Assembly: GCF_028682455.1 (NCBI RefSeq)
Contig: NZ_JANHLD010000004.1
Location: 434,001-498,000, forward strand
Direction: 5' to 3'
From: Pseudomonas putida
Lineage (GTDB): Bacteria > Pseudomonadota > Gammaproteobacteria > Pseudomonadales > Pseudomonadaceae
Length of the DNA: 64,000 bases
Shown here: positions 33,837 to 42,632 of the stretch, piece by piece
Layout of the letters: every line of letters starts with the position of its first letter
How positions within the stretch are numbered: position 1 is the first letter of the stretch
The notes under the pieces: model-generated
The model's input: only the letters and a program-made list of their open reading frames with translations
What the model was told of the DNA's origin: nothing
The model's database searches: none
Made by a program: the position numbers and the translations under genes

Positions 33837-35060
33837 TCAGTCGCGCACGTAAATGATTTCCGGACCGTCTTCGTCGTCATCATCCCAATCGTCGTCATCG
33901 TCGTCGCCGATGTCGTGCACGCTCTTGACGCCGCTGCGGCGCAGGGCGCGCGCGTCGTCCAGGGCCTGCAGCTGGGCACGGGCTTCGTCTTCGATGCGCT
34001 GGTCGAGGTCGGCCAGCTCTTCGGCGTAGGCCGGGTCGTTGGCCAGGCGGTCGGCGCGGTCTTCGAGGTAGCGCATGATGTCGCGGCTGAGCTGCTCGGT
34101 GCCTTGCTTGGAGATGGCCGAGATCACATAGACCGGACCTTCCCACTGCAGACGCTCGACCACTTCCTTGACCCGCTCGTCACGCTCGTCGTCCATCAGC
34201 ATGTCGGTCTTGTTCAGCACCAGCCAGCGGTCGCGCTCGGCCAGCGACGGGCTGAAGCGGGTCAGCTCGTTGACGATCACTTCGGCGGCGTCGGCGCTGC
34301 TGCTTTCATCCAGCGGCGCGAGGTCGACGAGGTGCAGCAACAGGCGGGTACGGGCCAGGTGCTTGAGGAAGCGGATACCCAGGCCGGCACCGTCGGAGGC
34401 GCCTTCAATCAGGCCGGGAATGTCGGCGATGACGAAGCTCTTCCAGCGATCGACACTGACCACGCCCAGGTTCGGCACCAGGGTGGTGAATGGGTAGTCG
34501 GCGACTTTTGGCTTGGCGGCCGATACCGAGCGGATGAACGTACTCTTGCCGGCATTCGGCAAGCCCAGCAGGCCGACGTCGGCCAGTACTTTCATTTCCA
34601 GCTTCAGGTCACGCTGCTCACCGGGCTTGCCCGGGGTGGTCTGGCGTGGCGCACGGTTGGTACTGGATTTGAAACGGGTGTTGCCCAGGCCGTGCCAGCC
34701 GCCCTGGACCACCATCAGCTTCTGGCCAGGCTTGACCAGGTCGCCGATGACTTCCTGGGTGGCGGAGTCGATCACGGTGGTACCGACCGGCACGCGCAGG
34801 ATCAGGTCGTCGCCCTTCTTGCCGGTGCAGTCGGTGCTGCCGCCATTGGAGCCGCGCTGGGCTTCGAAATGACGGGTGTAGCGGTAGTCGACCAGGGTGT
34901 TGAGGTTTTCGTCGGCGACCATGAACACCGAGCCGCCGTCGCCACCGTCACCGCCGTTGGGACCGCCATTCTCGATGAATTTTTCGCGGCGGAAGCTCAT
35001 GCAACCGTTACCGCCGTCACCGGCTTTGACCCGGATCGATACTTCGTCAACAAACTTCAT
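33837..35060 (-). CDS. obgE: Obg-family GTPase CgtA
   Basis: A 407-residue ribosome-assembly GTPase. The Gly-rich Obg domain occupies 1-158. The G domain has G1 (LLGLPNAGKST), G3 (DIPGL), G4 (NKTD) and G5 (ISAISKQG). The C-terminal tail is acidic (about a dozen Asp near residues 385-400). It follows rpmA at 193 bp and belongs to the rplU-rpmA-obgE cluster. Confidence 0.96.
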   Translation of the reverse strand: MKFVDEVSIRVKAGDGGNGCMSFRREKFIENGGPNGGDGGDGGSVFMVADENLNTLVDYRYTRHFEAQRGSNGGSTDCTGKKGDDLILRVPVGTTVIDSATQEVIGDLVKPGQKLMVVQGGWHGLGNTRFKSSTNRAPRQTTPGKPGEQRDLKLEMKVLADVGLLGLPNAGKSTFIRSVSAAKPKVADYPFTTLVPNLGVVSVDRWKSFVIADIPGLIEGASDGAGLGIRFLKHLARTRLLLHLVDLAPLDESSSADAAEVIVNELTRFSPSLAERDRWLVLNKTDMLMDDERDERVKEVVERLQWEGPVYVISAISKQGTEQLSRDIMRYLEDRADRLANDPAYAEELADLDQRIEDEARAQLQALDDARALRRSGVKSVHDIGDDDDDDWDDDDEDGPEIIYVRD

Positions 35061-35210
35061 AAAAACCGCCTCTCGTCAGCTGGACGAGCTGAGTGACACA
35101 AAGACATAAGGCTCTTGCAAAAGTGAGCGCGGCGGCCCCCGTCAACGACCGAAACACCAGCGCCGGCAGCCCATACAAACAGCTTTGCAAGAGACTCACC
35201 CCACAAACGA

Positions 35211-35238
35211 AAAAGCCCCGTCGCGAGACAGGGCTTTT
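35211..35238 (-). terminator. Terminator after rpmA
   Basis: AAAAGCCCTG...CGGGGCTTTTT read leftward, with a loop of ~9 bases and a T-run. It lies 16 bp after the rpmA stop and separates the ribosomal genes from obgE, perhaps with read-through. Confidence 0.85.
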
Positions 35239-35253
35239 CCAGCGTTCGCGCGA

Positions 35254-35511
35254 TTACTCGGCGACAACGCTCACGTAACGACGACCGAAGGCGCCTTTTA
35301 CTTCGAACTTGATCTTACCCGCGATCTTGGCGAACAGGGTGTGATCCTTGCCCATGCCAACGCCGTAGCCAGCGTGGAATTGGGTGCCGCGCTGACGGAC
35401 GATGATGTTGCCAGGAATGATAGCCTGGCCGCCATACATCTTCACGCCAAGGCGTTTGGCTTCTGAGTCGCGACCGTTACGGGTACTACCACCAGCTTTT
35501 TTGTGTGCCAT
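35254..35511 (-). CDS. rpmA: 50S ribosomal protein L27
   Basis: An 85-residue protein with the hallmark N-terminus AHKKAGGSTRNGRDSEAKRLG and the VRQRGTQFHAG motif. It is at the ribosomal peptidyl-transferase region. There is no Firmicutes-type N-terminal extension. It is 31 bp from rplU, with which it is co-transcribed. Confidence 0.98.
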   Translation of the reverse strand: MAHKKAGGSTRNGRDSEAKRLGVKMYGGQAIIPGNIIVRQRGTQFHAGYGVGMGKDHTLFAKIAGKIKFEVKGAFGRRYVSVVAE

Positions 35512-35542
35512 GGTTCAATTCTCCAGAAATGGATTCAGGCGA

Positions 35543-35854
35543 TTAAGCCGAAATACCGGTGATCTTGATTTCGGTGAACCACTGGCGGTGGCCCATACGC
35601 TTCATGTGGTGCTTACGGCGGCGGAACTTGATGATGCGCACTTTGTCGTGACGACCTTGCGAGATCACTTCAGCAACAACCTTGGCACCAGCAACGACTG
35701 GAGCGCCGATGTTCACGTCGTCGCCATTGGCAACCAACAGAACGCGGTCGAAAGTCACGGATTCGCCAGTGGCGACTTCCAGTTTTTCGATTTTCAGGTA
35801 TTCACCTTCGGCGACTTTGTACTGCTTGCCACCGGTAACAATTACTGCGTACAT
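35543..35854 (-). CDS. rplU: 50S ribosomal protein L21
   Basis: A 103-residue protein with the L21 start YAVIVTGGKQYKV and the KFRRRKHHMKRMGHRQ rRNA-binding segment. A GGAGAAATACC ribosome site precedes the ATG at 35854; a longer frame upstream is not expected. First gene of the rplU-rpmA-obgE unit. Confidence 0.98.
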   Translation of the reverse strand: MYAVIVTGGKQYKVAEGEYLKIEKLEVATGESVTFDRVLLVANGDDVNIGAPVVAGAKVVAEVISQGRHDKVRIIKFRRRKHHMKRMGHRQWFTEIKITGISA

Positions 35855-35985
35855 GGTATTTCTCCGATAATCCTGCTCACCCAGCTCTTTATAGGAAGAG
35901 TATTGGCTGGCATGGCTGCATAGGGCTGGAACGGCCCAGTGCAATTGCGTAAGGCAGGTGCTGCCCAGGAAGTTCAGGGTGCGCG

Positions 35986-36014
35986 ATTGTACGCAAGCCG
36001 CCCGCCCCTTGCAA
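35986..36014 (-). promoter_or_regulatory. Sigma-70 promoter of rplU-rpmA
   Basis: On the minus strand TTGCAA and TACAAT are 17 bp apart. The -10 lies about 132 bp before rplU, leaving a leader of more than 120 bases, which is common for ribosomal operons and might hold an autoregulatory site. Confidence 0.7.
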
Positions 36015-36044
36015 GTCCCGCCCCGGGCCCGCCGGGACCGCGCC

Positions 36045-36073
36045 TTGACAGGCCGGGACCCGCGACCTAGCAT
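36045..36073 (+). promoter_or_regulatory. Sigma-70 promoter of ispB
   Basis: TTGACA at 36045-36050 and TAGCAT at 36068-36073 are 17 bp apart; the ispB ATG follows 33 bp later. It is back to back with the rplU promoter, their -35 elements about 30 bp apart. Confidence 0.75.
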
Positions 36074-36105
36074 GCCGCGCAACCTTTATGGAGCACCTGT
36101 GGCCG

Positions 36106-37074
36106 ATGCAACCCCAAGCTTTCTACCGCGCGGTAGCGGACGACTTCAGCGCCGTTGACGAGATTATCAAGAAACAGCTGACTTCGCGTGTACCGCTGGT
36201 ATCGAAAATCGGCGACTACATTACTTCGGCCGGCGGCAAGCGCCTGCGCCCTCTGCTGGTGCTGCTGTGCGGCAAGGCACTGGGTCGCGAAGGCGACGAC
36301 CTGCGCCTGCTGGCCGCCACCATCGAGTTCCTGCACACCGCCACCCTGCTGCACGACGACGTGGTCGACATGTCGGGCATGCGCCGTGGCCGCTCCACTG
36401 CCAATGCCCTGTGGGGCAATGCGCCGAGCGTACTGGTGGGCGACTTCCTCTATTCGCGCTCGTTCGAGATGATGGTCGAGCTGGGCTCGATGCCGGTCAT
36501 GCAGATCCTGTCCAAGGCCACCCGGGTCATCGCCGAAGGCGAAGTCCTGCAGCTGTCCAAGGTCCGCGACGCCAGCACCACCGAAGAAGTCTACATGGAC
36601 GTCATCCGCGGCAAGACCGCGATGCTGTTCGAGGCCTCGACCCACAGCGCCGCGGCCCTGGCCCAGGCCACCCATGAGCAGAGCGAAGCCCTGCGTACCT
36701 TTGGCGACCACCTGGGCGTGGCCTTCCAACTGGTCGACGACCTGCTCGACTACAAGGGCGATGCGCAAACCCTGGGCAAGAACGTCGGTGACGACCTGGC
36801 CGAAGGCAAGCCGACCCTGCCGCTGATCTACACCATGCGCGAAGGTACTGCCGAACAGGCCGCACTGGTTCGCCAGGCGATCCAGAAAGGCGGCATCGAG
36901 GACCTGGAGAGCATCCGCGCCGCTGTCGAAGCCTCCGGCTCCCTCGACTACACCGCCCAGCTGGCCCGCGACTACGTGGCCCGCGCCATCGCCTGCCTGG
37001 ATGTACTGCCAGCCAGCGAGTACCGCGATGCCCTGGTGGAGCTGAGCGAATTCGCTGTCGCCCGCACCCACTGA
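36106..37074 (+). CDS. ispB: Octaprenyl-type polyprenyl diphosphate synthase
   Basis: A 322-residue prenyl transferase making the isoprenoid chain of ubiquinone. The two Asp-rich Mg sites are seen: LLHDDVVDMSGMRRGR (Asp84, Asp85, Asp88) and LVDDLLDYKGD (~210). The ATG at 36106 (MQPQAFYRAV) is used; an in-frame start six codons upstream lacks a better ribosome site. Divergent from rplU. Pseudomonas enzymes usually set a nine-unit chain; the chain length cannot be read here. Confidence 0.93.
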   Translation: MQPQAFYRAVADDFSAVDEIIKKQLTSRVPLVSKIGDYITSAGGKRLRPLLVLLCGKALGREGDDLRLLAATIEFLHTATLLHDDVVDMSGMRRGRSTANALWGNAPSVLVGDFLYSRSFEMMVELGSMPVMQILSKATRVIAEGEVLQLSKVRDASTTEEVYMDVIRGKTAMLFEASTHSAAALAQATHEQSEALRTFGDHLGVAFQLVDDLLDYKGDAQTLGKNVGDDLAEGKPTLPLIYTMREGTAEQAALVRQAIQKGGIEDLESIRAAVEASGSLDYTAQLARDYVARAIACLDVLPASEYRDALVELSEFAVARTH

Positions 37075-37083
37075 TCCTTCCCG

Positions 37084-37105
37084 GGGCCCATCGTCCGATG
37101 GGCCC
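37084..37105 (+). terminator. Hairpin after ispB
   Basis: GGGCCCATCG and CGATGGGCCC pair around TC, 9 bp after the ispB stop. It lacks a T-run but has ten perfect pairs. Confidence 0.6.
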
Positions 37106-37173
37106 GATTAGCCTCTGACGGATAAAACCCTATACAATGTAGGCTTTGTACCTGTACGTCTTGAGGAACCCTA

Positions 37174-37515
37174 GTGAGCACTTTGCCACCCTGCCCAAAA
37201 TGCAACTCCGAATACACCTACGAAGACGGCACCCAGCTGATCTGCCCCGAGTGCGCCCACGAGTGGTCTGCCGCCGGTGACGCCGAGGCAGTGAGCGATG
37301 AAGCGGTCAAGAAGGATTCGGTGGGCAACGTCCTGCAGGACGGCGACACCATTACCGTGATCAAGGACCTGAAGGTCAAGGGTACCTCGCTGGTCGTCAA
37401 GGTCGGTACCAAGGTCAAGAACATCCGCCTGTGCGATGGCGACCATGACATCGACTGCAAGATCGACGGCATCGGCCCGATGAAGCTCAAGTCCGAGTTC
37501 GTCCGCAAGGTCTGA
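37174..37515 (+). CDS. YjdM/PhnA-like zinc-ribbon protein
   Basis: A 113-residue protein with a zinc ribbon (Cys7, Cys10, Cys24, Cys27: PPCPKC and CPEC) and the conserved C-terminal PhnA fold (GDTITVIKDLKVKGTSLVVKVGTKVKNIRL). A GTG start follows GAGGAA by 6 bases. TACAAT at 37133-37138 may be its -10. The family is widespread and its function is unclear; a role in phosphonate use is not supported here. Confidence 0.88.
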   Translation: MSTLPPCPKCNSEYTYEDGTQLICPECAHEWSAAGDAEAVSDEAVKKDSVGNVLQDGDTITVIKDLKVKGTSLVVKVGTKVKNIRLCDGDHDIDCKIDGIGPMKLKSEFVRKV

Positions 37516-37605
37516 TCCCCGTGTGATTTCGGGGCTGGGCTCCAGCCTCGAAGCACATCGCAAGCACACCCCGGCAACTTTCTGCCAATAGGCACTTGCT
37601 ATTTT

Positions 37606-37627
37606 GATAATAAGAATTATTCTCATT
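37606..37627 (+). promoter_or_regulatory. Strong Fur-box-like site
   Basis: GATAATAAGAATTATTCTCA is an extended palindrome around AATAA-GAA-TTATT and matches the Fur consensus well. It lies 24-45 bp before the ATG of a small gene, overlapping its probable promoter. Confidence 0.8.
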
Positions 37628-37650
37628 GGACGCTTCCAAGGAGAATAGCC

Positions 37651-37899
37651 ATGACTTATCTGATAGACGCCTGGCTTGACCGCCCCCATCCGTACCTGCG
37701 CATCCTGCACCGGGAAACCGGCGAGGTCTGTGCCGTGCTTGAAGAAGAAGCACTGGACGAACTGCGTGACCAGGGTGACCTGGATCTCAATGGTCTGAAT
37801 TCGAGTGAGCCGATCGTGCTCAAGGAACTGGTGAGGAACCTGTTCCTGTTCTGCTATGCCCGGGCGTTGCGCCCTGGGGGTGGAACGGAGTGGAATTGA
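37651..37899 (+). CDS. Small conserved protein behind a Fur box, probably iron-repressed
   Basis: An 82-residue protein (TYLIDAWLDRPHPYLRILHRETG, then ALDELRDQGDLDLNGLNSS). No signal peptide or membrane segment. AAGGAGA precedes the ATG. In P. aeruginosa a small gene at the equivalent place, near ispB and fklB (PA4570, from memory), is among the genes induced by iron starvation, and the Fur site here suggests the same. Function unknown. Confidence 0.8.
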   Translation: MTYLIDAWLDRPHPYLRILHRETGEVCAVLEEEALDELRDQGDLDLNGLNSSEPIVLKELVRNLFLFCYARALRPGGGTEWN

Positions 37900-37907
37900 T
37901 AGACAAC

Positions 37908-37953
37908 ATCGCGGGGCAAGCCCGCTCCTGCTGGAGCGAGGTTGCCCCGCGAT
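37908..37953. repeat. REP palindrome between convergent genes
   Basis: ATCGCGGGGCAA and TTGCCCCGCGAT are perfect 12-bp arms, with an inner GGAGCG dyad. It ends 7 bp before the stop of fklB on the minus strand, so it may also terminate both units. Confidence 0.8.
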
Positions 37954-37959
37954 CAGGTA

Positions 37960-38577
37960 TTACAGGACGTCCAGCAGCTCGACGTCGAATACCAGTACGC
38001 TGTGCGGCGGGATGCTGCCAACGCCCTGAGCGCCGTAGGCCAGCTCGCTTGGAACGTACAGGCGCCATTTGCTGCCGGCGTTCATCAGTTGCAGGGCTTC
38101 GGTCCAGCCCGCAATCACACCGCTGACCGGGAACTCGGCTGGCTGGCCGCGCTCGTAGGAACTGTCGAACACGGTGCCGTCGATCAGGGTCCCGTGGTAG
38201 TGAGTACGAACGCTGTCGTCGCGGCTTGGCTTGGCGCCTTCGCCAGCGGTCAGTACTTCGAACTGCAGGCCCGAGGCCAGGGTGGTGATGCCGTCACGCT
38301 TGGCGTTCTCGGCCAGGAAGGCCTTGCCTTCGCCAGCAGCCGCTTCGGCCTTGGCAGCGGCTTCAGCCTGCATGATTTCACGGATGACCTTGAAGCTGGC
38401 CGACAGGTCGGCTTCGCTGACGCGGCTGTCCTGGCCGTGGAAGGCGTCGGTCAGACCCGCCAGGATGGCTTCCAGGCTGACGCCCGGTGGCGGGTTGTCA
38501 CGCAGTTGGCCACCCAGTTGACGGCCGATGCCGTAGCTGACGCGGGTTTCGTCGGTAGACAGGTTGATTTCGGACAT
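37960..38577 (-). CDS. fklB: FKBP-type peptidyl-prolyl isomerase FklB
   Basis: A 205-residue cytoplasmic isomerase. The N-terminal dimerisation domain (EINLSTDETRVSYGIGRQLGGQL) is followed by an Ala/Glu-rich helix (~75-105) and a C-terminal FKBP domain (~115-205, VRTHYHGTLIDGTVFDSSYERGQP, WRLYVPSELAYG). The ATG at 38577 fits family length; the in-frame start ten codons upstream would add an unrelated stretch. Confidence 0.93.
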   Translation of the reverse strand: MSEINLSTDETRVSYGIGRQLGGQLRDNPPPGVSLEAILAGLTDAFHGQDSRVSEADLSASFKVIREIMQAEAAAKAEAAAGEGKAFLAENAKRDGITTLASGLQFEVLTAGEGAKPSRDDSVRTHYHGTLIDGTVFDSSYERGQPAEFPVSGVIAGWTEALQLMNAGSKWRLYVPSELAYGAQGVGSIPPHSVLVFDVELLDVL

Positions 38578-38663
38578 TTGCTTGCTCCGCAGCAGGGCGC
38601 ACGACAACCGCGCCCTTTATGAAAAGGGCGAGCAGCCTAGCACACTGCAGCAAAGCAGTTCAG

Positions 38664-38969
38664 CTACCAGGCGGAACGTCTGGGCATCGGTATTTTCAGG
38701 TCGCCGTCGCCGGTGACGTCTCCCCCGCACATCTCGTCGTCCATCGACCAGTGCACCAGGTGCAGCGGTACGGCAGGCAAGCCATTGAGCAGGCGTTGCG
38801 CATCGACTAACGAATGGACTTTAAGGCGCTCGCCCCGGGTATCCGACAGGGGATGGGCGTGGCCTTTCACGCGGGCTTCGAGAATGTAATCGCCGCCTTC
38901 GATGGCGATCAGGTTGAGTTCTTCGACATGACCAGCCCTGGCCTCGGTGTTCAGTTGTTGAAGGTTCAT
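38664..38969 (-). CDS. Conserved hypothetical Pseudomonas protein (DUF6482-like)
   Basis: A 101-residue protein (NLQQLNTEARAGHVEELNLIAIEGGDYILEARV...). The core GxYILEARxxGxxxPL resembles the small family sometimes numbered DUF6482. No membrane segment. The ATG at 38969 is used because upstream in-frame sequence is unlike the family. It lies between fklB and the YqhA-like gene, on the same strand. Function unknown. Confidence 0.75.
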   Translation of the reverse strand: MNLQQLNTEARAGHVEELNLIAIEGGDYILEARVKGHAHPLSDTRGERLKVHSLVDAQRLLNGLPAVPLHLVHWSMDDEMCGGDVTGDGDLKIPMPRRSAW

Positions 38970-39048
38970 TGCGATACCTCGTGACTGGAACTTCGAGTGA
39001 CCGTTCATTTTTCGTACAGCAGGCGGCAAAGCACAAGGCAAAAACGCA

Positions 39049-39080
39049 ACCGCCCGTCCGTTTTGCAACGGACGGGCGGT
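39049..39080 (-). terminator. Terminator of the YqhA-like gene
   Basis: ACCGCCCGTCCG and CGGACGGGCGGT are perfect 12-bp arms around an 8-base loop. Read leftward it follows the stop by 23 bp and is followed by TTGCGTTTTTGCC. Confidence 0.85.
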
Positions 39081-39103
39081 CGTGTACTGCACCAATCAAG
39101 TGA

Positions 39104-39592
39104 TCAATGCTTGGTCAGTTTGTCCAGGTAACCCATGGCAAAGGCCGATACCACGAAGGTCATGTGGATGATCACGTACCACATCAGGTACTGGGTCTCG
39201 ATGTTGCGCGCATCCATGAACACCCGCAGCAGATGGATCGAGGAAATCGCCACGATCGACGCGGCAACTTTCATCTTCAGCGAAGAAGAATCCATCTTGC
39301 CCAGCCAGTTGAGTTTTTCCTTGTCCTCGTCGATGTCCAGCTGCGAGACGAAGTTCTCATAGCCCGAGATCATCACCATCACCAGCAAGCCACCTACCAG
39401 GGCCATGTCGATCAGCGACAGCAGCACCAGGATCAGGTCGGCTTCGGCCAGGGCGAAGACGTTGGGCAGGACATGGAAGATCTCCTGGAAGAACTTCAGC
39501 GCCAGCGCCAGCAGGCCCAACGACAGACCAAAATAGATCGGGGCGAGCAGCCAGCGCGAGGCATACATCGCATTTTCGATAATACGTTCCAT
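39104..39592 (-). CDS. UPF0114 (YqhA-like) inner-membrane protein
   Basis: A 162-residue membrane protein with three to four hydrophobic segments (ENAMYASRWLLAPIYFGL at the N-terminus, LVLLSLIDMALVGGLLVMVM in the middle, SIVAISSIHLLRVFM later). The length matches the family (about 164). The ATG at 39592 opens the conserved MERIIENAMYASRW. Function unknown. Confidence 0.88.
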   Translation of the reverse strand: MERIIENAMYASRWLLAPIYFGLSLGLLALALKFFQEIFHVLPNVFALAEADLILVLLSLIDMALVGGLLVMVMISGYENFVSQLDIDEDKEKLNWLGKMDSSSLKMKVAASIVAISSIHLLRVFMDARNIETQYLMWYVIIHMTFVVSAFAMGYLDKLTKH

Positions 39593-39692
39593 TGAAAACT
39601 CGTCAGGTGGCCAAAAAGCGAGCGCGAGTATAACAGCCAGCCATGACAGAAAAAGCCCGAGGCACACTGCCGCAGGCGTGGCGCCAGGCGGT

Positions 39693-40034
39693 TCAGGTTT
39701 CCGGATGGAACTGGAAGTCGCCGACGTGATGGACCCGCTCGCCATTGATACGGCGTAGCTGGGCTTGAAGGTGTACACACCAGATCTGCGGGTCGTCGGC
39801 GACCTGGTAGCCGTGCAAGGTCAGGCTGTCAACGATGGCGCTGAGGACCGATTCAGCCACGAAGGGCCCGTGAAACGGCCCCTGGGCCTTGATGGCCGAA
39901 GGTTGCTCGCCAGCCATGCCGGCGGCAAACAGGAGGGTCCACATGCCGTTGTCGCCGGCCAGTGGGCGGATGCTGCATTCAATGCGGGTCACCAGGCCCA
40001 GGCATTGACGGGTGAGGCTGAGGTTGCGCGGCAT
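39693..40034 (-). CDS. Conserved hypothetical Pseudomonas protein
   Basis: A 113-residue protein (PRNLSLTRQCLGLVTRIECSI... WTLLFAAGMAGEQPSAIKAQGPF ... FHPET). Soluble, without catalytic motifs I recognise. The ATG at 40034 is preferred over an earlier in-frame start because the conserved part begins there. A gene of this kind stands beside the Lon-like protease in other Pseudomonas. Function unknown. Confidence 0.7.
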   Translation of the reverse strand: MPRNLSLTRQCLGLVTRIECSIRPLAGDNGMWTLLFAAGMAGEQPSAIKAQGPFHGPFVAESVLSAIVDSLTLHGYQVADDPQIWCVHLQAQLRRINGERVHHVGDFQFHPET

Positions 40035-40193
40035 GGCGACGTCCCTCGGTAAACACTTGTTCAGCCCTGCGGGCAAGGCTGTTTCGATCCTTTAGCGACT
40101 ACGTTCCCTGATTATCAGAATAGAAGAATTCCGTTACTGCGTGGGAAAACCGGCGCCCAGCGGTCAGACCCGCTGCGGCGCCGATTATTTGAC

Positions 40194-42632
40194 TCAGGTC
40201 GGCTTGACCTGCGCCAGGGCTTGCTCGGCCTGCTCCTTCTCGGCCTCCTTGAGGTCCTCCTCGCTGATCATTTCAGCGATCACGCGCAGGCGTTCCACCA
40301 CCCGGGCGTTGACGCTGCCCTCGGGGAACTCGCCCTCGGCATCGGGCTCACCGGCCGGCTCACCCACCAGCAGGCTCAGTGCCTCGTCGGCCTGGCTGAC
40401 CGCATAGACATGGAACATGCCCGCCCGCACGGCCTGCAGCACACGTTCGTCGAGCATCAGCGTGGCAACGTTGGCCCTGGGGATGATCGCGCCCTGCTCA
40501 CCGGTCAGGCCGCGTGCCTCGCACAGGCGGAAGAAGCCTTCGATCTTCTCGTTGACCCCGCCCACCGCCTGCACTTCGCCGAACTGGTTGATCGAGCCGG
40601 TGATGGCGAAGCACTGCTTGAGCGGGGTTTTCGACAAGGCCGAGATCAGCGTACAGGCTTCGCCCAGCGACGCACTGTCACCGTCCACGTAACCGTAGGA
40701 CTGCTCCAGGGCGATACTCGCGGAGATTGCCAGGGGGAATTCCTGGGCGTAGCGACTGCCCAGGTAACCGGTAAGGATCATCACCCCCTTGGAGTGGATC
40801 GGCTGGCCGAGGTTGACCTCACGCTCGATGTCGACGATGCCGCTGCCACCGGGATAGACCGTGGCGGAAATCCGCGCCGGTATACCGAAGGCCGAGTCGC
40901 CGACTTCCAGCACGGTCAGGCCGTTGCACTTGCCCACGGCCGCACCTTCGGTGTCGATCAGGATGATTCCGGCGAGCATGTCGTCGAGGATGCGCGCCGA
41001 CACCCGGCCGGTACGCGTGGCCTTGGCCTTGAGCGCCCGTTCGATGTGGCCGGCATCGGTCATCTCGTCGTTGGCCAGGTGACGGATGAAATCCGCCTCG
41101 CTGACCAGTTGGAACAGGTCGCCAATGCGTGCCGACAGGCGCCCCTGATGTTCAGCCAGGCGGGCGCTGTAGGTCGCCAGGCGGGCCACCGCATCGGCGC
41201 TCAGGGGCGCCATGCCCTCCTCGCTGGTGCGGGTCTTGAGCAACTGGGCGAACTGCTCCAGGCTCTCGTCGACCATGGGAATGTCTTCGTCGAAGTCCAC
41301 CAGAACCCGGAACATTTCCTGGAAGTCCGGATCGTGGTCCTGCAGGGCGTAGTACAGCTGGCGCGAACCGATGATCACCACCTTGATGTTCAGCGGGATC
41401 ATCTGCGGGTTGAGGGTGACGGTGGCCAGGCGACCATATTCACCCAGCGGCGACTCCATCTTCAGTTTGCGTGACTGCAGCGCACGCTTGAGCGCATCCC
41501 AGACAAAGGGCTCGCCCAGCATCTTCTCCGCTTCAAGAATCAGGAAACCGCCATTGGCCCGGTGCAAAGCACCTGGGCGCAGCTGCCGGTAGGTGGTGTA
41601 CAACGCGCCCTGGTCGGTGCTGTATTCGATACGGCCGAACAGGTTGTCGTAGGTCGGGTGCGGCTCGAACACTACCGGTGCGCCGCCACTGGCGTGATGG
41701 CCAACCACCAGGCTCGGTGCGTATTGCTCCTCAAGCAGTTTGCGCGCCTGGGCATCGCTCTTGCTGTCGTCGACCAATTGCTCGACCACCGTGCGCAACA
41801 GGTACACCTGCATGGCCTGCAGGTAGGCGCATACCGCGGCGTTTTCCGCATACTTCTCGGACAGCGGCGCCAACAGTGGCTGAAGCGCCAGGGTGATGGT
41901 CTCTTCATTCAGCTGGCGCAGCTGGTTGTTGGATTCACGCTTCCACTGCGGCAGGCTCGCCAGCTCTTCGTTGAGACGCTCCTCCAGGGCGGCGATGTCT
42001 TCATGGAAGCGCTCGCGCTCGGCTTCCGGCAACTGGGCGAACTCCGCCTCGTCCAGCGCCTTGCCATCGGCCATCGGCGTGAAGGCGACGTTGCTGCTGT
42101 CACGGTACAGGGCGACGTCCTTTTCCAGCGAGGCGCGCTCGATCACATCCAGGGCACGGTCGTAGCGCTGGTTGAAGCCGCGGTCGATGGCGCTTTTTTT
42201 CTGTTGGTAGGACGGGTGCTCGAACACCGCCGGGAAAGTGGCCAGCAGGTTGTCGATCAGGCCACCGATGTCGCTGATGAACGCACCGGCGCTGCCGGCT
42301 GGCAGTTCCAGGGCACGCGGTTCGCGAGGCTCGTCGAAATTGTTGACGTAGACCCAGTCCGACGGCGTGTGCAGGCGCTTGCCTTCGGCCTTGAGGTAAC
42401 GCTTTACGAAAGAGAAACGCCCGGTGCCGGGCTCACCCATGACAAATACGTTGTAGCCGGGACGTGGCATGGCGACGCCGAACTGCAAGGCTTCGACCGC
42501 ACGTTCCTGGCCTAGCACACCGCGAAAAGGCTCCAGATCATTGGTAGTGGAAAAAGCGAACTGTTCGGCGGAAAACGGCCGGGTCAGGGCTTCAGGCGCA
42601 AGACGCAGACTCGCAGCGACAGGATCGGGCAT
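40194..42632 (-). CDS. Lon-like ATP-dependent protease (YcbZ-type)
   Basis: An 812-residue protein with an N-terminal AAA-type domain interrupted by a long helical insertion (~180-270) and a C-terminal Lon protease domain (~570-770). The serine-lysine dyad is visible: Ser in VDGDSASLGEA and Lys in VGGVNEKIEGFF. The P-loop reads GEPGTGRFSFV, with Arg in the usual Lys position, so ATP hydrolysis by that site is uncertain. This is a Lon-related family distinct from housekeeping Lon. The ATG is at 42632. Confidence 0.85.
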   Translation of the reverse strand: MPDPVAASLRLAPEALTRPFSAEQFAFSTTNDLEPFRGVLGQERAVEALQFGVAMPRPGYNVFVMGEPGTGRFSFVKRYLKAEGKRLHTPSDWVYVNNFDEPREPRALELPAGSAGAFISDIGGLIDNLLATFPAVFEHPSYQQKKSAIDRGFNQRYDRALDVIERASLEKDVALYRDSSNVAFTPMADGKALDEAEFAQLPEAERERFHEDIAALEERLNEELASLPQWKRESNNQLRQLNEETITLALQPLLAPLSEKYAENAAVCAYLQAMQVYLLRTVVEQLVDDSKSDAQARKLLEEQYAPSLVVGHHASGGAPVVFEPHPTYDNLFGRIEYSTDQGALYTTYRQLRPGALHRANGGFLILEAEKMLGEPFVWDALKRALQSRKLKMESPLGEYGRLATVTLNPQMIPLNIKVVIIGSRQLYYALQDHDPDFQEMFRVLVDFDEDIPMVDESLEQFAQLLKTRTSEEGMAPLSADAVARLATYSARLAEHQGRLSARIGDLFQLVSEADFIRHLANDEMTDAGHIERALKAKATRTGRVSARILDDMLAGIILIDTEGAAVGKCNGLTVLEVGDSAFGIPARISATVYPGGSGIVDIEREVNLGQPIHSKGVMILTGYLGSRYAQEFPLAISASIALEQSYGYVDGDSASLGEACTLISALSKTPLKQCFAITGSINQFGEVQAVGGVNEKIEGFFRLCEARGLTGEQGAIIPRANVATLMLDERVLQAVRAGMFHVYAVSQADEALSLLVGEPAGEPDAEGEFPEGSVNARVVERLRVIAEMISEEDLKEAEKEQAEQALAQVKPT

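Noticed and set aside
40221..41474. A 417-residue plus-strand frame opposite the Lon-like protease
   Set aside because: Complementary to the conserved protease domain; the protease motifs fix the real strand.
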